A DNA stretch of 64,000 nt from NCBI RefSeq assembly GCF_918814575.1, contig NZ_CAKKNS010000002.1:124001-188000 (forward strand), read 5' to 3'. Positions within the stretch are counted from its first letter, which is position 1; the number at the start of each line of letters is the position of its first letter. Of this stretch, positions 18,065 through 27,205 are shown one piece after another. Made by a program: the position numbers and the translations under genes. The notes under the pieces are model-generated. The model had not been told where the DNA came from. It did no database searches and saw nothing but the letters and a program-made list of their open reading frames with translations. Origin of the DNA: Periweissella fabaria. GTDB lineage: Bacteria > Bacillota > Bacilli > Lactobacillales > Lactobacillaceae.

Positions 18065-18083
18065 TTAAGAAGAGGATCGAGAT

Positions 18084-18590
18084 ATGGAATTCTACAAAGT
18101 TGGAACAATGGTCAACACCCACGGAATTCGTGGTGAAGTACGTGTAATTGCAATCACGGATTTCCCAGAAGAACGTTTTCAAAAGGGTAACCAGTTATTT
18201 ATTGATAACAATGAAAAGACGCCGGTAACGATCGCCACCGTTCGTAACCACAAGCAATTTATTTTAGTGTCATTTGTTGATAAACAAAACATCAATGATA
18301 TTGAAAAGTACAAAGGTATGGACTTATTAGTCGCAGATGCTGATTTAGAAACGCTTGAAGATGGCGAATACTACTACAAAGACATTATTGGTGCGAAAGT
18401 TATTACCGAAGACAATCTTGAAATTGGTAAAGTTAAAGAAATTTTTGAAACAGGTGCTAATGATGTGTGGGTTGTTACACGTCCAGGCAAAGATGATTTA
18501 TTATTGCCAATGATTGACGATGTCATTAAAAATGTCGACGTTGAAAATCAATTGATTACAATCGATTTATTAGAAGGGTTGGATGATTAA
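18084..18590 (+). CDS. rimM: Ribosome maturation factor RimM
   Basis: 168-residue 30S assembly factor that binds protein S19. N-terminal RimM barrel starts [18 protein letters not shown], and the C-terminal PRC-barrel contains [11 protein letters not shown] and GANDVWVV, ending with [18 protein letters not shown]. Length is normal for the family. GAGGATCGAG lies before the ATG. Its stop overlaps the trmD start by one base (TAATG), so the two are translationally coupled as in most Firmicutes. Confidence 0.97.
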   Translation: MEFYKVGTMVNTHGIRGEVRVIAITDFPEERFQKGNQLFIDNNEKTPVTIATVRNHKQFILVSFVDKQNINDIEKYKGMDLLVADADLETLEDGEYYYKDIIGAKVITEDNLEIGKVKEIFETGANDVWVVTRPGKDDLLLPMIDDVIKNVDVENQLITIDLLEGLDD

Positions 18591-19336
18591 TGCGTATTGA
18601 TGTTTTAAGTATTTTCCCGGATATGTTCAAGCCGATGACGGAATCAATTATTGGAAAAGCAGTTAATCGGGGCTTGCTTGAATTTTCAGTTACAGACTTC
18701 CGTGACTTCACCAATAATAAACATAATAACGTTGACGATACGCCCTTTGGTGGCGGGGCGGGAATGCTGTTAACTCCGCAACCAATCTTTGATGCGATGG
18801 ATGACATTAAGGCTAAAGCCGGTGATTATGGTCGTGTAATTTTACTTGATCCTGCCGGTATTCCGTTTAATCAAGCGGTAGCTGAGGATTTGAGTAAGGA
18901 AGAACATTTGACGTTTATTGCTGGTCACTATGAAGGGTATGACGAACGAATTCGCGAACTCGTAACTGATGAAATCTCATTAGGTGATTACGTCTTGACT
19001 GGTGGTGAACTGGGGGCAATGGTGATTGTTGATGCGACGGTGCGTTTGATTCCAGAAGTTTTGGGGAACCGCGAATCAGCCATTGGCGATTCATTTTCAA
19101 CCGGATTATTGGAATACCCACAATACACCCGACCAGCTGATTTCCGTGGTCGCCAAGTACCAGAAGTTTTGACTAGTGGTAACCATGCTAAAATTGCCGA
19201 ATGGCGGATGAAAGAATCATTACGGCGCACATATTTACGCCGTCCAGATTTATTAGAAAAGATGGAACTATCAGAGCAACAAGTTAAGTTACTTGCCGAA
19301 GTTAAAACTGAGGAAGCTACTAATAAGTTAGATTAA
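18590..19336 (+). CDS. trmD: tRNA (guanine-N1-)-methyltransferase TrmD
   Basis: 248-residue SPOUT methyltransferase that makes m1G37 in tRNA and prevents frameshifting. Conserved segments: [11 protein letters not shown] at the N-terminus, [11 protein letters not shown], the knot loops GHYEGYDER and [15 protein letters not shown] binding SAM, and the C-terminal domain with [14 protein letters not shown] and RRPDLL. Coupled to rimM by a one-base overlap. Unusually rplS does not follow; a strong terminator does, and rplS lies 12 kb away at 31257. Confidence 0.98.
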   Translation: MRIDVLSIFPDMFKPMTESIIGKAVNRGLLEFSVTDFRDFTNNKHNNVDDTPFGGGAGMLLTPQPIFDAMDDIKAKAGDYGRVILLDPAGIPFNQAVAEDLSKEEHLTFIAGHYEGYDERIRELVTDEISLGDYVLTGGELGAMVIVDATVRLIPEVLGNRESAIGDSFSTGLLEYPQYTRPADFRGRQVPEVLTSGNHAKIAEWRMKESLRRTYLRRPDLLEKMELSEQQVKLLAEVKTEEATNKLD

Positions 19337-19359
19337 GTGCATATCGTAGAATTTAATAC

Positions 19360-19398
19360 AAAAAGCCATTGAAAAAATTTTTTCAATGGCTTTTTTTG
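19360..19398 (+). terminator. Terminator after trmD
   Basis: Stem AAAAGCCATTGAAAAAA / TTTTTTCAATGGCTTTT with almost no loop and a following T-run. Confidence 0.94.
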
Positions 19399-19517
19399 GC
19401 CAACAAGTAGTATGTTTGTGAACTAATCTTAAGTTATAAACAATAGCGCTGTAATATTCCTTTGCCAAGCTACTAAATAAAGTTTTATGCTCACACAGAC
19501 TAGTAAAGGGGTACGTG

Positions 19518-20039
19518 ATGATAATGCAATTTTTACGAACGAACCAAGCGATAATGTATGGAGCAACTGTTCTAAGAGTGTGGTTAGGATATTTATGGTT
19601 AATCAGTGGAATTGATAAAATAATGCACGGCTTTTCAGCGCACAAGTTTATCAATATGGCCATTAAAAATCCAGTGCAGGGTTTACATGGTGAGCAATTT
19701 CCATGGTTTACCACCTTCTTAAAAATTACTACGGCTAATGGGACCCAAACAAAACTATATTCATGCATAGTACCATGGGCGGAAATTTTGGTTGGATTAG
19801 GGTTAATTATTGGCTTATTTACGCTAATAGCAGCTTTCGGTGGGTTAATAATGAATTTTGTTTTTATATTTGCCGGTACAATTTCGAGTAATCCGCTATT
19901 TATCATTGCTGAAATGCTTATACTAGTGATTGGTAGTAGCGCTAGCCGGTTAGGATTAGATTATTGGGTATTATCGTGGCTACATCGACATCTCTTGTCC
20001 AAGTCACGACCCTATGAACCGTACGAGCCACATTTTTAA
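19518..20039 (+). CDS. DoxX-family membrane protein
   Basis: 173-residue protein with four hydrophobic helices (about residues 15-35, 80-105, 105-125 and 130-150) and the DoxX pattern: LRVWLGYLWLISGIDKIMHGF near the N-terminus, WAEILVGLGLIIGLFT in the middle. DoxX proteins take part in redox or quinone-linked membrane processes, but the exact role is unclear. GGGG lies six bases before ATG 19518; GTG 19515 and ATG 19524 are alternatives. The C-terminal tail RPYEPYEPHF is polar. Single gene between terminators. Confidence 0.85.
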   Translation: MIMQFLRTNQAIMYGATVLRVWLGYLWLISGIDKIMHGFSAHKFINMAIKNPVQGLHGEQFPWFTTFLKITTANGTQTKLYSCIVPWAEILVGLGLIIGLFTLIAAFGGLIMNFVFIFAGTISSNPLFIIAEMLILVIGSSASRLGLDYWVLSWLHRHLLSKSRPYEPYEPHF

Positions 20040-20068
20040 TGATAACGAGGTTTGAATGACGCATATTA

Positions 20069-20110
20069 AAAAATTCGGATGAAATTTGTTGTTTTTCATC
20101 CGAATTTTTT
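20069..20110 (+). terminator. Bidirectional terminator between doxX and lysC
   Basis: Stem AAAAAATTCGGATGAAA / TTTTTCATCCGAATTTTTT region with T and A runs on both flanks; serves converging genes. Confidence 0.92.
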
Positions 20111-20126
20111 AGTTAATCTATCTTAA

Positions 20127-21467
20127 TTAGTTTGTAAAATCTGTATAGATGGCAGCAACGGCATTAGCAGCATCAGCCTGAGCGACGCCTAACATGACCG
20201 CGATACGTGAAGCCCCTTGATTAATCATTTTCACACCGATATTACGGGTTGAAAGGGCATTGAGAATGTCAGTTAAGACACCAACATGATTACGCATTCC
20301 TTCACCAACAACCATGATAATAGCATAATCTTCATACCATTCTAAAATATCAGGCTTAACCGCTTGTTGAATCTCGGCCATTGCTAATTGGATGATTTGG
20401 GAATCAATTTGGCTTTTATCTAAAATAATAGTTAAATCATCAATCCCTGAGGGCATATGTTCGTAACTAATGTTGTATTTTAACAAAATTTGTAAAATTT
20501 TTAGGGTAAAACCAACTTCTTTGTTTAAAAGATAACGGTGTAAATAAATTGCCGCAAAGCGATTTGAATTAGCTACACCGGTGATTTTATGTGATGTCGT
20601 AAGTTCGGTGTCAGGAACAATTAATGTTCCTGGTGCACTAGGATCATTAGTATTTTTAACGTTAATGGTAATCTTACCTTGAATTGCGGGAATAAGCGCT
20701 TCATCATTAAAAACTTGGAAACCAGCATAGGCTAATTCTCGCATTTCCTTATAACTCATTTGTGAGATTGCCCGGGGGTGAGCAACGATATTGGGATTAG
20801 CTGCATAGATAGCACTAACATCAGTAAAGTTTTCATATAATTCGGCATTTAGACCGCGGGCCATGATAGAACCAGTAATGTCAGAGCCACCACGAGCGAA
20901 AGTTGCAATTTGATCATCGGCCGTATAACCGTAAAAACCAGGTACAATTAGGTACTCTTCATCAAATGGGAAGCGTTTAATATTTTGATATGTGAATTCA
21001 CTAACTTGTGCACTATCGGCGGTCCCAGTTACTAAAATACCTAACGCTTTTGGATCAGCATAAATAGCAGGAAGTCCTAAGTGATTAAAAATTAAGGCAA
21101 TTAACATGGCATTTAATTTTTCACCGTGTGCTTTAAAGGCCGCTAATTGATCGGCTGCGTTAACAAAATTGGTCTGCGCAAGTTTGGTAATTTGGGCTTT
21201 GATTTGGGCAAATTTTTCGACTGGTAAGCCAAAATATTCTGCAATTTCCCAATAGCGATCATAGATTTTTTTTTGTAAAATTTCACTGCTTGGATCGCCA
21301 GCATATTGTATTAATAAATCAGTGACTTTAATATCTTCAGCAGAACGTTTTCCAGGTGCAGAAACCACCAAGATTTGCCGTGCAGAATCTGCTTGCATAA
21401 TATTAATAACTTTTTCTAATTGGGGTCCATTAGCTAACGAACTACCACCAAATTTAACAACTTTCAT
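20127..21467 (-). CDS. lysC: Aspartate kinase
   Basis: 446-residue monofunctional aspartokinase, first step from aspartate to lysine, threonine and methionine. N-terminal kinase domain begins VVKFGGSSLANG and includes ARGGSDITGSIMARGL and the acidic ENFTDVSAIY segment; two C-terminal ACT domains (about 305-445) give feedback control by amino acids, with the second showing VGEGMRNHVGVLTDI. Length and the interrupted ATP-site pattern resemble the Lactobacillales class rather than the B. subtilis LysC alpha-beta type. It is divergent from the riboswitch-controlled lysine operon; no L-box is seen on its own leader, but two 19-bp repeats lie in its promoter region. Asd is at the end of the opposite operon. 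Confidence 0.96.
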   Translation of the reverse strand: MKVVKFGGSSLANGPQLEKVINIMQADSARQILVVSAPGKRSAEDIKVTDLLIQYAGDPSSEILQKKIYDRYWEIAEYFGLPVEKFAQIKAQITKLAQTNFVNAADQLAAFKAHGEKLNAMLIALIFNHLGLPAIYADPKALGILVTGTADSAQVSEFTYQNIKRFPFDEEYLIVPGFYGYTADDQIATFARGGSDITGSIMARGLNAELYENFTDVSAIYAANPNIVAHPRAISQMSYKEMRELAYAGFQVFNDEALIPAIQGKITINVKNTNDPSAPGTLIVPDTELTTSHKITGVANSNRFAAIYLHRYLLNKEVGFTLKILQILLKYNISYEHMPSGIDDLTIILDKSQIDSQIIQLAMAEIQQAVKPDILEWYEDYAIIMVVGEGMRNHVGVLTDILNALSTRNIGVKMINQGASRIAVMLGVAQADAANAVAAIYTDFTN

Positions 21468-21523
21468 GTCTTTACTCCCTGAATTTTAATCTTGTTTGCG
21501 ATTTTAACCTTGATTGATTAAAA

Positions 21524-21542
21524 AAAGCAAGTCTAAAATTAG
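21524..21542. repeat. 19-bp direct repeat, copy 1, lysC upstream region
   Basis: AAAGCAAGTCTAAAATTAG; matches copy 2 at 17 of 19 positions. It lies in the lysC leader/promoter region. Confidence 0.75.
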
Positions 21543-21564
21543 AAGTGTGTGAATGTTTCAAATT

Positions 21565-21583
21565 AAAGCAAGCCTAAATTTAG
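21565..21583. repeat. 19-bp direct repeat, copy 2, lysC upstream region
   Basis: AAAGCAAGCCTAAATTTAG, 41 bases from copy 1 (about four helical turns). It contains the perfect palindrome CTAAATTTAG. Candidate operator pair, see findings. Confidence 0.75.
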
Positions 21584-21602
21584 AGTTTTTTAATAATAAA
21601 GG

Positions 21603-21630
21603 TTGACCTTTTGTAAATATTTGATATGAT
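21603..21630 (+). promoter_or_regulatory. Promoter of the lysine operon
   Basis: TTGACC (21603-21608), 16-base spacer, TGATATGAT extended -10 (TATGAT at 21625-21630). The start site is expected about seven bases further on, just before the riboswitch. Confidence 0.8.
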
Positions 21631-21647
21631 TATTGTAATTTAATAAT

Positions 21648-21830
21648 TCAAAGAGGTTGCAACCAACAAGATTACAGCAAGTGAGTACTACTATACGATG
21701 AACTTGTTCGAAAGGGGCGGTTGCCGAAGGAAGACTATTTAAGTAGGATAGTGGACTTGGGCCGGTGTTTAAGAGATATCGGACTGTCGTAGCAAGAATG
21801 TCGGCTACGGGGCGCTTTCGACAACATGAT
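21648..21830 (+). promoter_or_regulatory. Lysine riboswitch (L-box)
   Basis: The conserved L-box core is readable: AGAGGTTGC at 21653, the CAAG...GTGAGTA segment, CGAAAGGGGCGG followed by TTGCCGAAGG near 21712-21732, GGGCCGGTG near 21760, and the closing GGCTACGGGGCGCTTTCG near 21803. These match the order in the B. subtilis lysC L-box. The aptamer is followed by a strong terminator, so lysine binding should end transcription before alr-lysA-dap. This is the regulator of the downstream biosynthetic operon. Confidence 0.93.
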
Positions 21831-21853
21831 TTTTTTGTGGTATTAACGATACA

Positions 21854-21901
21854 GCAAACAAAAATGTGCTTAAGTGCAAACATTTTTGTTTGCTTTTTTT
21901 G
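21854..21901 (+). terminator. Riboswitch-controlled terminator
   Basis: Perfect 13-bp stem GCAAACAAAAATG (21854-21866) / CATTTTTGTTTGC (21881-21893) and eight T. Expression platform of the lysine riboswitch. Confidence 0.93.
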
Positions 21902-21958
21902 TACATAAAATCACCGAAGAGCGTTGAATTAAATCTAAAAATAAAGAGGGTTCAACCT

Positions 21959-23074
21959 ATGGTAGTCGCACAAATGCGTGCAAGTCGAATTGAAATTTCA
22001 CAGCATGCAATTAATCAAAATATCCAAGTAACGATGGAAACTAGTCATGCTAAGCACATGTTTTTAGCAATTAAAGCGAATGGATATGGGCATGGTCTAC
22101 TTGAAATGGCTCGAGCAGCTAAGCAAGCCGGCGTTTATGGTTTGGCAGTTGCCGTTGTAGATGAAGCATTAGCAATTCGACAAGCCAAATTAGATATGCC
22201 GATTTTAATTTTGGGTTATACTGAGCCACAATATGCGGAGTTTTTGGCACAGTTTAAAATTATTACAACCGTACCTTCAGTTGCTTGGCTAGAAGAAGCT
22301 CAAGGATTTTTAACTGGTAATCAACCACTATTAGTGTCACTAGCCGTTGATACAGGGATGAATCGTATTGGGATGCGGACAACAGCTGAAGTTCAAGCAG
22401 CGGTTGCCTTGATGCAAAACCATGCTAATTTATTTACGTGGGAAGGGATTATGACGCATTTTGCAACCTCTGATACTGCTGAAACAGATTATTTTGAAAT
22501 GCAACTAGACCGGTGGCATGCAGTAATTGATGGGTTGCCTTCCCTCCCACCAATGGTCCATGTCGCTAATTCAGGGGCTGCTATGTATCATGCTGATGAA
22601 GTGCCAACTGATTTTATTCGGGTTGGGACCGTTGTGTATGGTTGGGAACCATCTGGTAAAGAATTAAACCCTGGAACGGATTTAATTCCGGCGATGACAA
22701 TTAAATCTGCCTTGAGTTTTGTTAAACAAATCCCGGCTGGAGAGGGTGTTAGCTACGGTCATTTGTATCATACGACAGGTGACGAGTGGATTGGCACGAT
22801 TCCAATGGGATATGGGGATGGCCTTACGCGTGCAATGCGTGGTTATAAAATCTTGGTTGGTAACGAATGGTGTGAAATTATTGGCCAAATTGCCATGGAT
22901 CAAATGATGGTTCGCTTACCACATGCAATGCCCGTAGGTACGCCAGTAACCATCTTGGGAACTAACGGAACACAAACAATTGACATTTGGGACGTGTGTG
23001 CTCATTGCCACTTACAACCATGGGAATTTGCCAACCAATTAAGTGATCGGTTGCCCCGATATTTAGTTGATTAG
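21959..23074 (+). CDS. alr: Alanine racemase paralog in the lysine operon
   Basis: 371-residue fold-type III PLP racemase that interconverts L- and D-alanine for peptidoglycan. PLP lysine is in AIKANGYGHG, and the catalytic tyrosine in GVSYGHLY; MDQMMVRLP matches the substrate-site block. The start 21959 (MVVAQ) has AAAGAGGG eight bases upstream; the longer frame to 21866 runs through the terminator. It is the first gene after the lysine riboswitch, with lysA 17 bases downstream, which is odd for Alr. A second, clearly similar copy is at 31864. By eye the residue corresponding to Tyr354 of the Geobacillus enzyme is Trp (PWEF) in both. Activity on another amino acid is possible. Confidence 0.93.
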   Translation: MVVAQMRASRIEISQHAINQNIQVTMETSHAKHMFLAIKANGYGHGLLEMARAAKQAGVYGLAVAVVDEALAIRQAKLDMPILILGYTEPQYAEFLAQFKIITTVPSVAWLEEAQGFLTGNQPLLVSLAVDTGMNRIGMRTTAEVQAAVALMQNHANLFTWEGIMTHFATSDTAETDYFEMQLDRWHAVIDGLPSLPPMVHVANSGAAMYHADEVPTDFIRVGTVVYGWEPSGKELNPGTDLIPAMTIKSALSFVKQIPAGEGVSYGHLYHTTGDEWIGTIPMGYGDGLTRAMRGYKILVGNEWCEIIGQIAMDQMMVRLPHAMPVGTPVTILGTNGTQTIDIWDVCAHCHLQPWEFANQLSDRLPRYLVD

Positions 23075-23091
23075 AGAAAGAGGAATAAAAG

Positions 23092-24390
23092 ATGCAAGCA
23101 GAATATACAGTTAACCCGGCCGGCCACTTAACAATTGGCGGTTGTGATGCATTAGATTTAGCACAAGAATTTCAAACACCACTCGTTGTCTATGATGTCA
23201 GCAAAATTCGGCAAACATTTCAGGAATTACATGCAACCTTTGAAGCAGCCAACGTTGATTATGTGATTAGTTACGCATCAAAGGCTTTTGCAACTATTGC
23301 GATGTATCAAGTTGTCAAACAAGAACATGCCCATATTGACGTTGTTTCCGGTGGTGAATTATTTACTGCGATGCAAGCTAATTTTCCAATGGCTAATATT
23401 AGTTTTCATGGCAATAATAAGAGTTACGAAGAATTAACGATGGCTGTTGATCAAGAAATTGGCATGATTGTTGTTGATAATTTTACAGAAATAAAAATGC
23501 TCCAAGAAATTTTACGAACCCATGCTACTACGGCTAATATTCTTTTACGGATTACCCCAGGGATTTCGGCGCATACACATGAATATATTCAAACTGGCCA
23601 AGCTGATAGTAAGTTTGGGTTTGACTTAGCTAGCGGCCAAGCGGACCAAGCACTACAAGAAGTATTAGCAGATGAACATTTTAATGTGTGTGGTATTCAT
23701 GCGCATATTGGTTCCCAAATTTTTGAAAGTACGGGTTTTGTTGAGGAAGCCAAAATTTTAGTTAAAACATTAGCTGAGTGGCAAACAAAGTATCAATTTG
23801 CAGCTCAAGTCTTAAATCTCGGTGGTGGTTTTGGAATTCGCTATACTCAAGCTGATGAACCACAAGCGCCACAGGCAATGTTGACAACGGTGATTAATGC
23901 CGTTAAAGCGGCTGTTAATGAGGCAAACCTTACGATGCCAGCAATCTGGATTGAACCTGGTCGAGCAATTGTTGGGCCAGCCGGCTATAGTCTATATCAA
24001 GTGGGTACACGTAAAGATGTCCCAGGGATTGAACCATATATTACGGTTGATGGGGGGATGGGTGATAATATTCGCCCAGCTTTATATCAAGCAGAATACG
24101 AGGCCGTCTTAGCAAAAAGTCCTCAAGCACCAACAACCCAAACAGCCCGATTAGCAGGGAAGTATTGTGAATCAGGGGATATTTTAATTGAACATCAAGC
24201 GTTACCGAATGTTAGTCAAGGCGATATTATTGCGATGCTTGCTACTGGTGCTTATGGCTACTCAATGGCCTCAAATTATAACCGTAATGGTCGTCCAGCC
24301 GTGGTATTTGCTGAAAATGGCGTTGCTAAGGTGGTAGTTAGGCGTGAATCATATCAAGATTTAGTTGCACTAGATGTTAGTTACGAATAA
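23092..24390 (+). CDS. lysA: Diaminopimelate decarboxylase
   Basis: 432-residue PLP enzyme that decarboxylates meso-DAP to L-lysine, last step of the pathway. Fold-type III barrel with PLP lysine in YASKAFAT, HIDVVSGGE, the glycine-rich phosphate site LGGGFGIRY, EPGRAIVGPAG, and the other half-site CESGD. AGAGGAA lies eight bases before the ATG. Second gene of the riboswitch operon. Lysine end product feeding the riboswitch makes the loop self-limiting. Confidence 0.97.
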   Translation: MQAEYTVNPAGHLTIGGCDALDLAQEFQTPLVVYDVSKIRQTFQELHATFEAANVDYVISYASKAFATIAMYQVVKQEHAHIDVVSGGELFTAMQANFPMANISFHGNNKSYEELTMAVDQEIGMIVVDNFTEIKMLQEILRTHATTANILLRITPGISAHTHEYIQTGQADSKFGFDLASGQADQALQEVLADEHFNVCGIHAHIGSQIFESTGFVEEAKILVKTLAEWQTKYQFAAQVLNLGGGFGIRYTQADEPQAPQAMLTTVINAVKAAVNEANLTMPAIWIEPGRAIVGPAGYSLYQVGTRKDVPGIEPYITVDGGMGDNIRPALYQAEYEAVLAKSPQAPTTQTARLAGKYCESGDILIEHQALPNVSQGDIIAMLATGAYGYSMASNYNRNGRPAVVFAENGVAKVVVRRESYQDLVALDVSYE

Positions 24391-24426
24391 ATAAAAAAAT
24401 GTGCTTTATATAGAAGGAGAAATTAA

Positions 24427-25137
24427 ATGTCAGAATTAAACGCTCAAGAAATTATCGATTTTATTAGTAATGCTAAAAAGCAAACACCAGTTAAGGTGTA
24501 CATTAATGGTGAATTAGACAAACTTGAATTTCCTACAACAATTGAAGCGTATGTTACTGGTACGACCGGTGTGTTATTTGGTGATTGGGCTGTTGTTGAA
24601 CCATTTTTAGCAGAAAATAACAATGTTATCACGCAATTGCGAGTTGAAAATAACGCCCGTAATTCAGCGGTCCCTTTACTTGACTTAAAAGGCATTCATG
24701 CGCGGATTGAACCAGGAGCGATTATTCGTGATCAAGTTACAATTGGCGATAATGCGGTGATTATGATGGGGGCTTTAATTAATATTGGGGCGGAAATTGG
24801 TGAAGGGACGATGATTGACATGGGCGCAGTCCTAGGTGGTCGCGCAATCGTCGGTAAACATGCCCATATTGGTGCTGGGACAGTTTTGGCCGGAGTAGTA
24901 GAACCCGCTTCTGCAACGCCTGTGATTGTGGAAGATGATGTGTTGATTGGGGCAAATGCGGTTGTTATTGAAGGTGTCCGGATAGGGCAAGGTGCCGTTG
25001 TGGCTGCTGGTGCGGTTGTCATTGAAGATGTTGAGCCTTACACCGTCGTTGGTGGCGTCCCCGCTCGAGTAATTAAAAAAGTCGATGATCAAACATCAAT
25101 GAAGACGGCCTTATTAGATAGTTTACGAAAGTTGTGA
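24427..25137 (+). CDS. dapH: Tetrahydrodipicolinate N-acetyltransferase
   Basis: 236-residue left-handed beta-helix acetyltransferase of the acetyl-DAP pathway. N-terminal alpha/beta domain (1-85) followed by hexapeptide repeats (about 90-205; [19 protein letters not shown] and repeats [23 protein letters not shown]). Length equals the DapH of bacilli. GAAGGAG lies seven bases before the ATG. It shows that the N-acetyl branch, not the succinyl or dehydrogenase branch, is used. Confidence 0.97.
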   Translation: MSELNAQEIIDFISNAKKQTPVKVYINGELDKLEFPTTIEAYVTGTTGVLFGDWAVVEPFLAENNNVITQLRVENNARNSAVPLLDLKGIHARIEPGAIIRDQVTIGDNAVIMMGALINIGAEIGEGTMIDMGAVLGGRAIVGKHAHIGAGTVLAGVVEPASATPVIVEDDVLIGANAVVIEGVRIGQGAVVAAGAVVIEDVEPYTVVGGVPARVIKKVDDQTSMKTALLDSLRKL

Positions 25138-25141
25138 TGAT

Positions 25142-26326
25142 ATGTTAATTGATGATTTGCAGGTCACAAAGGAGTGTCTAACAGCGCCCCAATTACTGAC
25201 AATTCGCCGTTATTTACACCAAATACCGGAATTGGCATTACAAGAATATGAGACGAGTGAAACTTTAAAAACAATTATTGCTCAATTTGACCAACAATAT
25301 TTAGAAGTTATCACCGTTCCTGATTTACCAACGGCGGTACTTGTGAAAGTTCAGGGGAAGAATGCACGACGCACACTTGGCTATCGGACTGATATTGATG
25401 CGTTAGCTGTTACTGAAGACAATGATTTAGCGTTCAAGTCAATTCATCCTGGTAAGATGCATGCATGTGGACATGATATTCATATGACGGTTGCCTTGGG
25501 GTTGTTGAGCTACTTTGCTAGTCATCAACCAACTGACAATATCATTTTTATTTTTCAACCAGCTGAAGAAAATTTTGCTGGGGGGATGCGTCTATATCAA
25601 AGTGGTATTTTGAGTGGCCCTAACCACATTGATGAATTGTATGCGTTACATACTAATCCCGATTTAGCGGCGGGTACAATCGGTTGTCGAAATGGGACCT
25701 TATTTGCTGGTACAACAGAAATCCATGCCGAGTTTACAGGTATTAGTGGGCATGCCGCTTTTCCACATCAAGCCAATGATATGGTCGTTGCACTGAGTCA
25801 ATGGCTTGTTCAATTACAAACGATTGTGGCCCGCAACGTTGATCCAATTAAAGGTGGTGTCGTCACAATTGGCAATGTGAGTGCGGGAACCGCTAATAAT
25901 GTGATTGCGGGTAGTGCGCAAGCCCATGGGACAATTCGGGCGTTACAACAGGATACAATTGATTTAATTAAGATGCGGGTTGAAGCAATTACCATGGGAA
26001 TTGAAGCTAGTTTTGGTTGCCAGATTGAACTAACTTTGAATCAAGATGGATATTTTCCGGTGGTTAATGAATCTAAAATCACGCAACGCTTTATCAAGTA
26101 TGTTGAGAATAATCCTGAAATTAAATATATTGAAACCCAACCAGCGATGACAGGTGAGGACTTTGGGTATTTATTATCTAAAATTCCTGGCATGATGTTT
26201 TGGTTAGGCGTTGATTCACCAGCGTCATTACATTCAAGTAAGTATGTTGCAAACGAAGATGCTATTATGACGGCAGTTAAAACGATGATTGGCTTTATCG
26301 AAAGCCGAATGAAAGAAGAGGATTAG
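25142..26326 (+). CDS. dapL: N-acetyldiaminopimelate deacetylase
   Basis: 394-residue M20-family metallohydrolase that removes acetate from N-acetyl-LL-DAP. Metal-binding and catalytic blocks are visible: MHACGHDIHM, PAEENFAGG, ALHTNPDLAAG, and the dimerisation insert beginning EFTGISGHAAFPHQ; a late histidine in SLHSSKY completes the site. Slightly longer than the B. subtilis enzyme (about 374). Starts four bases after the dapH stop with a weak ribosome site, so translation is probably coupled. The name dapL is also used for an unrelated aminotransferase. Confidence 0.94.
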   Translation: MLIDDLQVTKECLTAPQLLTIRRYLHQIPELALQEYETSETLKTIIAQFDQQYLEVITVPDLPTAVLVKVQGKNARRTLGYRTDIDALAVTEDNDLAFKSIHPGKMHACGHDIHMTVALGLLSYFASHQPTDNIIFIFQPAEENFAGGMRLYQSGILSGPNHIDELYALHTNPDLAAGTIGCRNGTLFAGTTEIHAEFTGISGHAAFPHQANDMVVALSQWLVQLQTIVARNVDPIKGGVVTIGNVSAGTANNVIAGSAQAHGTIRALQQDTIDLIKMRVEAITMGIEASFGCQIELTLNQDGYFPVVNESKITQRFIKYVENNPEIKYIETQPAMTGEDFGYLLSKIPGMMFWLGVDSPASLHSSKYVANEDAIMTAVKTMIGFIESRMKEED

Positions 26327-26329
26327 TTC

Positions 26330-27205
26330 ATGTTATTAAAGGAAGCACGGGTTATTACGGCAATTATTACGCCCTTTACAGCGGATAATAAAATTGATTT
26401 TCCAGCTCTCGAAACTTTGACGAATCACTTATTAGCTCATGGAAGTGATGGTTTTGTTATTGGTGGTACGACTGGTGAAGGCGCAACGATGTCTGATCAA
26501 GAGAAAATCGAATTATATCGAGAATTCGTGAAAATTGTGGCTGGCCGTGGTCCAATTATTGCTAATATTGGAACTAATAACACAGCCGCAACGATTGAAT
26601 TTGGTCAAAAAGTTGCTCAAATACCAGGAATTGATGGTGCTTTAGCAGTAGTGCCATACTACAATAAACCTAATCAAAAGGGGTTAATTGCCCATTTTAC
26701 AGCAATTGCTGATAATGTTGATTTACCACTTATGGTTTATAACATCCCCGGTCGTTCAACGGTGAAAGCAACCGTTGATACTATTTTAACGTTAGCTAAA
26801 CACCCTCGAATTACAGCACTTAAGCAATGTACAGACTTGGATGAATTAGCAGCGATTATTGAAAATGCACCAGCTGACTTTGCTGTTTATACTGGTGAAG
26901 ATGGGCAAGCCTTAGCAGCGAAAGCTTTAGGTACAGTTGGTGTGGTTTCGGTCGCTAGTCATTTATATGGTGATGAATTTCAAGCGCTATTTACAGCATT
27001 AGATGCGGGGGATGTCGCTGAAGCCGGTCGAATTCAACGTTTTTTGAACCCTAAAGTAGCTACTTTATTTAGCTATCCATCACCAACTCCCGTTAAAGCC
27101 GCTTTAACTGCCGCTGGATTTGCAACGGGGGGCGTGCGTTTACCGTTAGTTGATTTGGATGATGTTGAAACAGCTGAAATTTTGGAAAAATTGGAGAAAA
27201 ACTAA
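26330..27205 (+). CDS. dapA: 4-hydroxy-tetrahydrodipicolinate synthase
   Basis: 291-residue TIM-barrel aldolase that condenses aspartate semialdehyde with pyruvate. Conserved GGTTGEGATM near residue 45, catalytic tyrosine in LMVYNIPGRS, and Schiff-base lysine in ITALKQCTD near 165. Length normal. Starts four bases after dapL and overlaps dapB by one base (TAATG), so part of a tightly coupled run. Confidence 0.97.
   Translation: MLLKEARVITAIITPFTADNKIDFPALETLTNHLLAHGSDGFVIGGTTGEGATMSDQEKIELYREFVKIVAGRGPIIANIGTNNTAATIEFGQKVAQIPGIDGALAVVPYYNKPNQKGLIAHFTAIADNVDLPLMVYNIPGRSTVKATVDTILTLAKHPRITALKQCTDLDELAAIIENAPADFAVYTGEDGQALAAKALGTVGVVSVASHLYGDEFQALFTALDAGDVAEAGRIQRFLNPKVATLFSYPSPTPVKAALTAAGFATGGVRLPLVDLDDVETAEILEKLEKN

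Noticed and set aside
19328-19906. 192-codon minus-strand frame over doxX
   Set aside because: Runs through the trmD terminator, no ribosome site, and low-complexity content; shadow of the DoxX gene.
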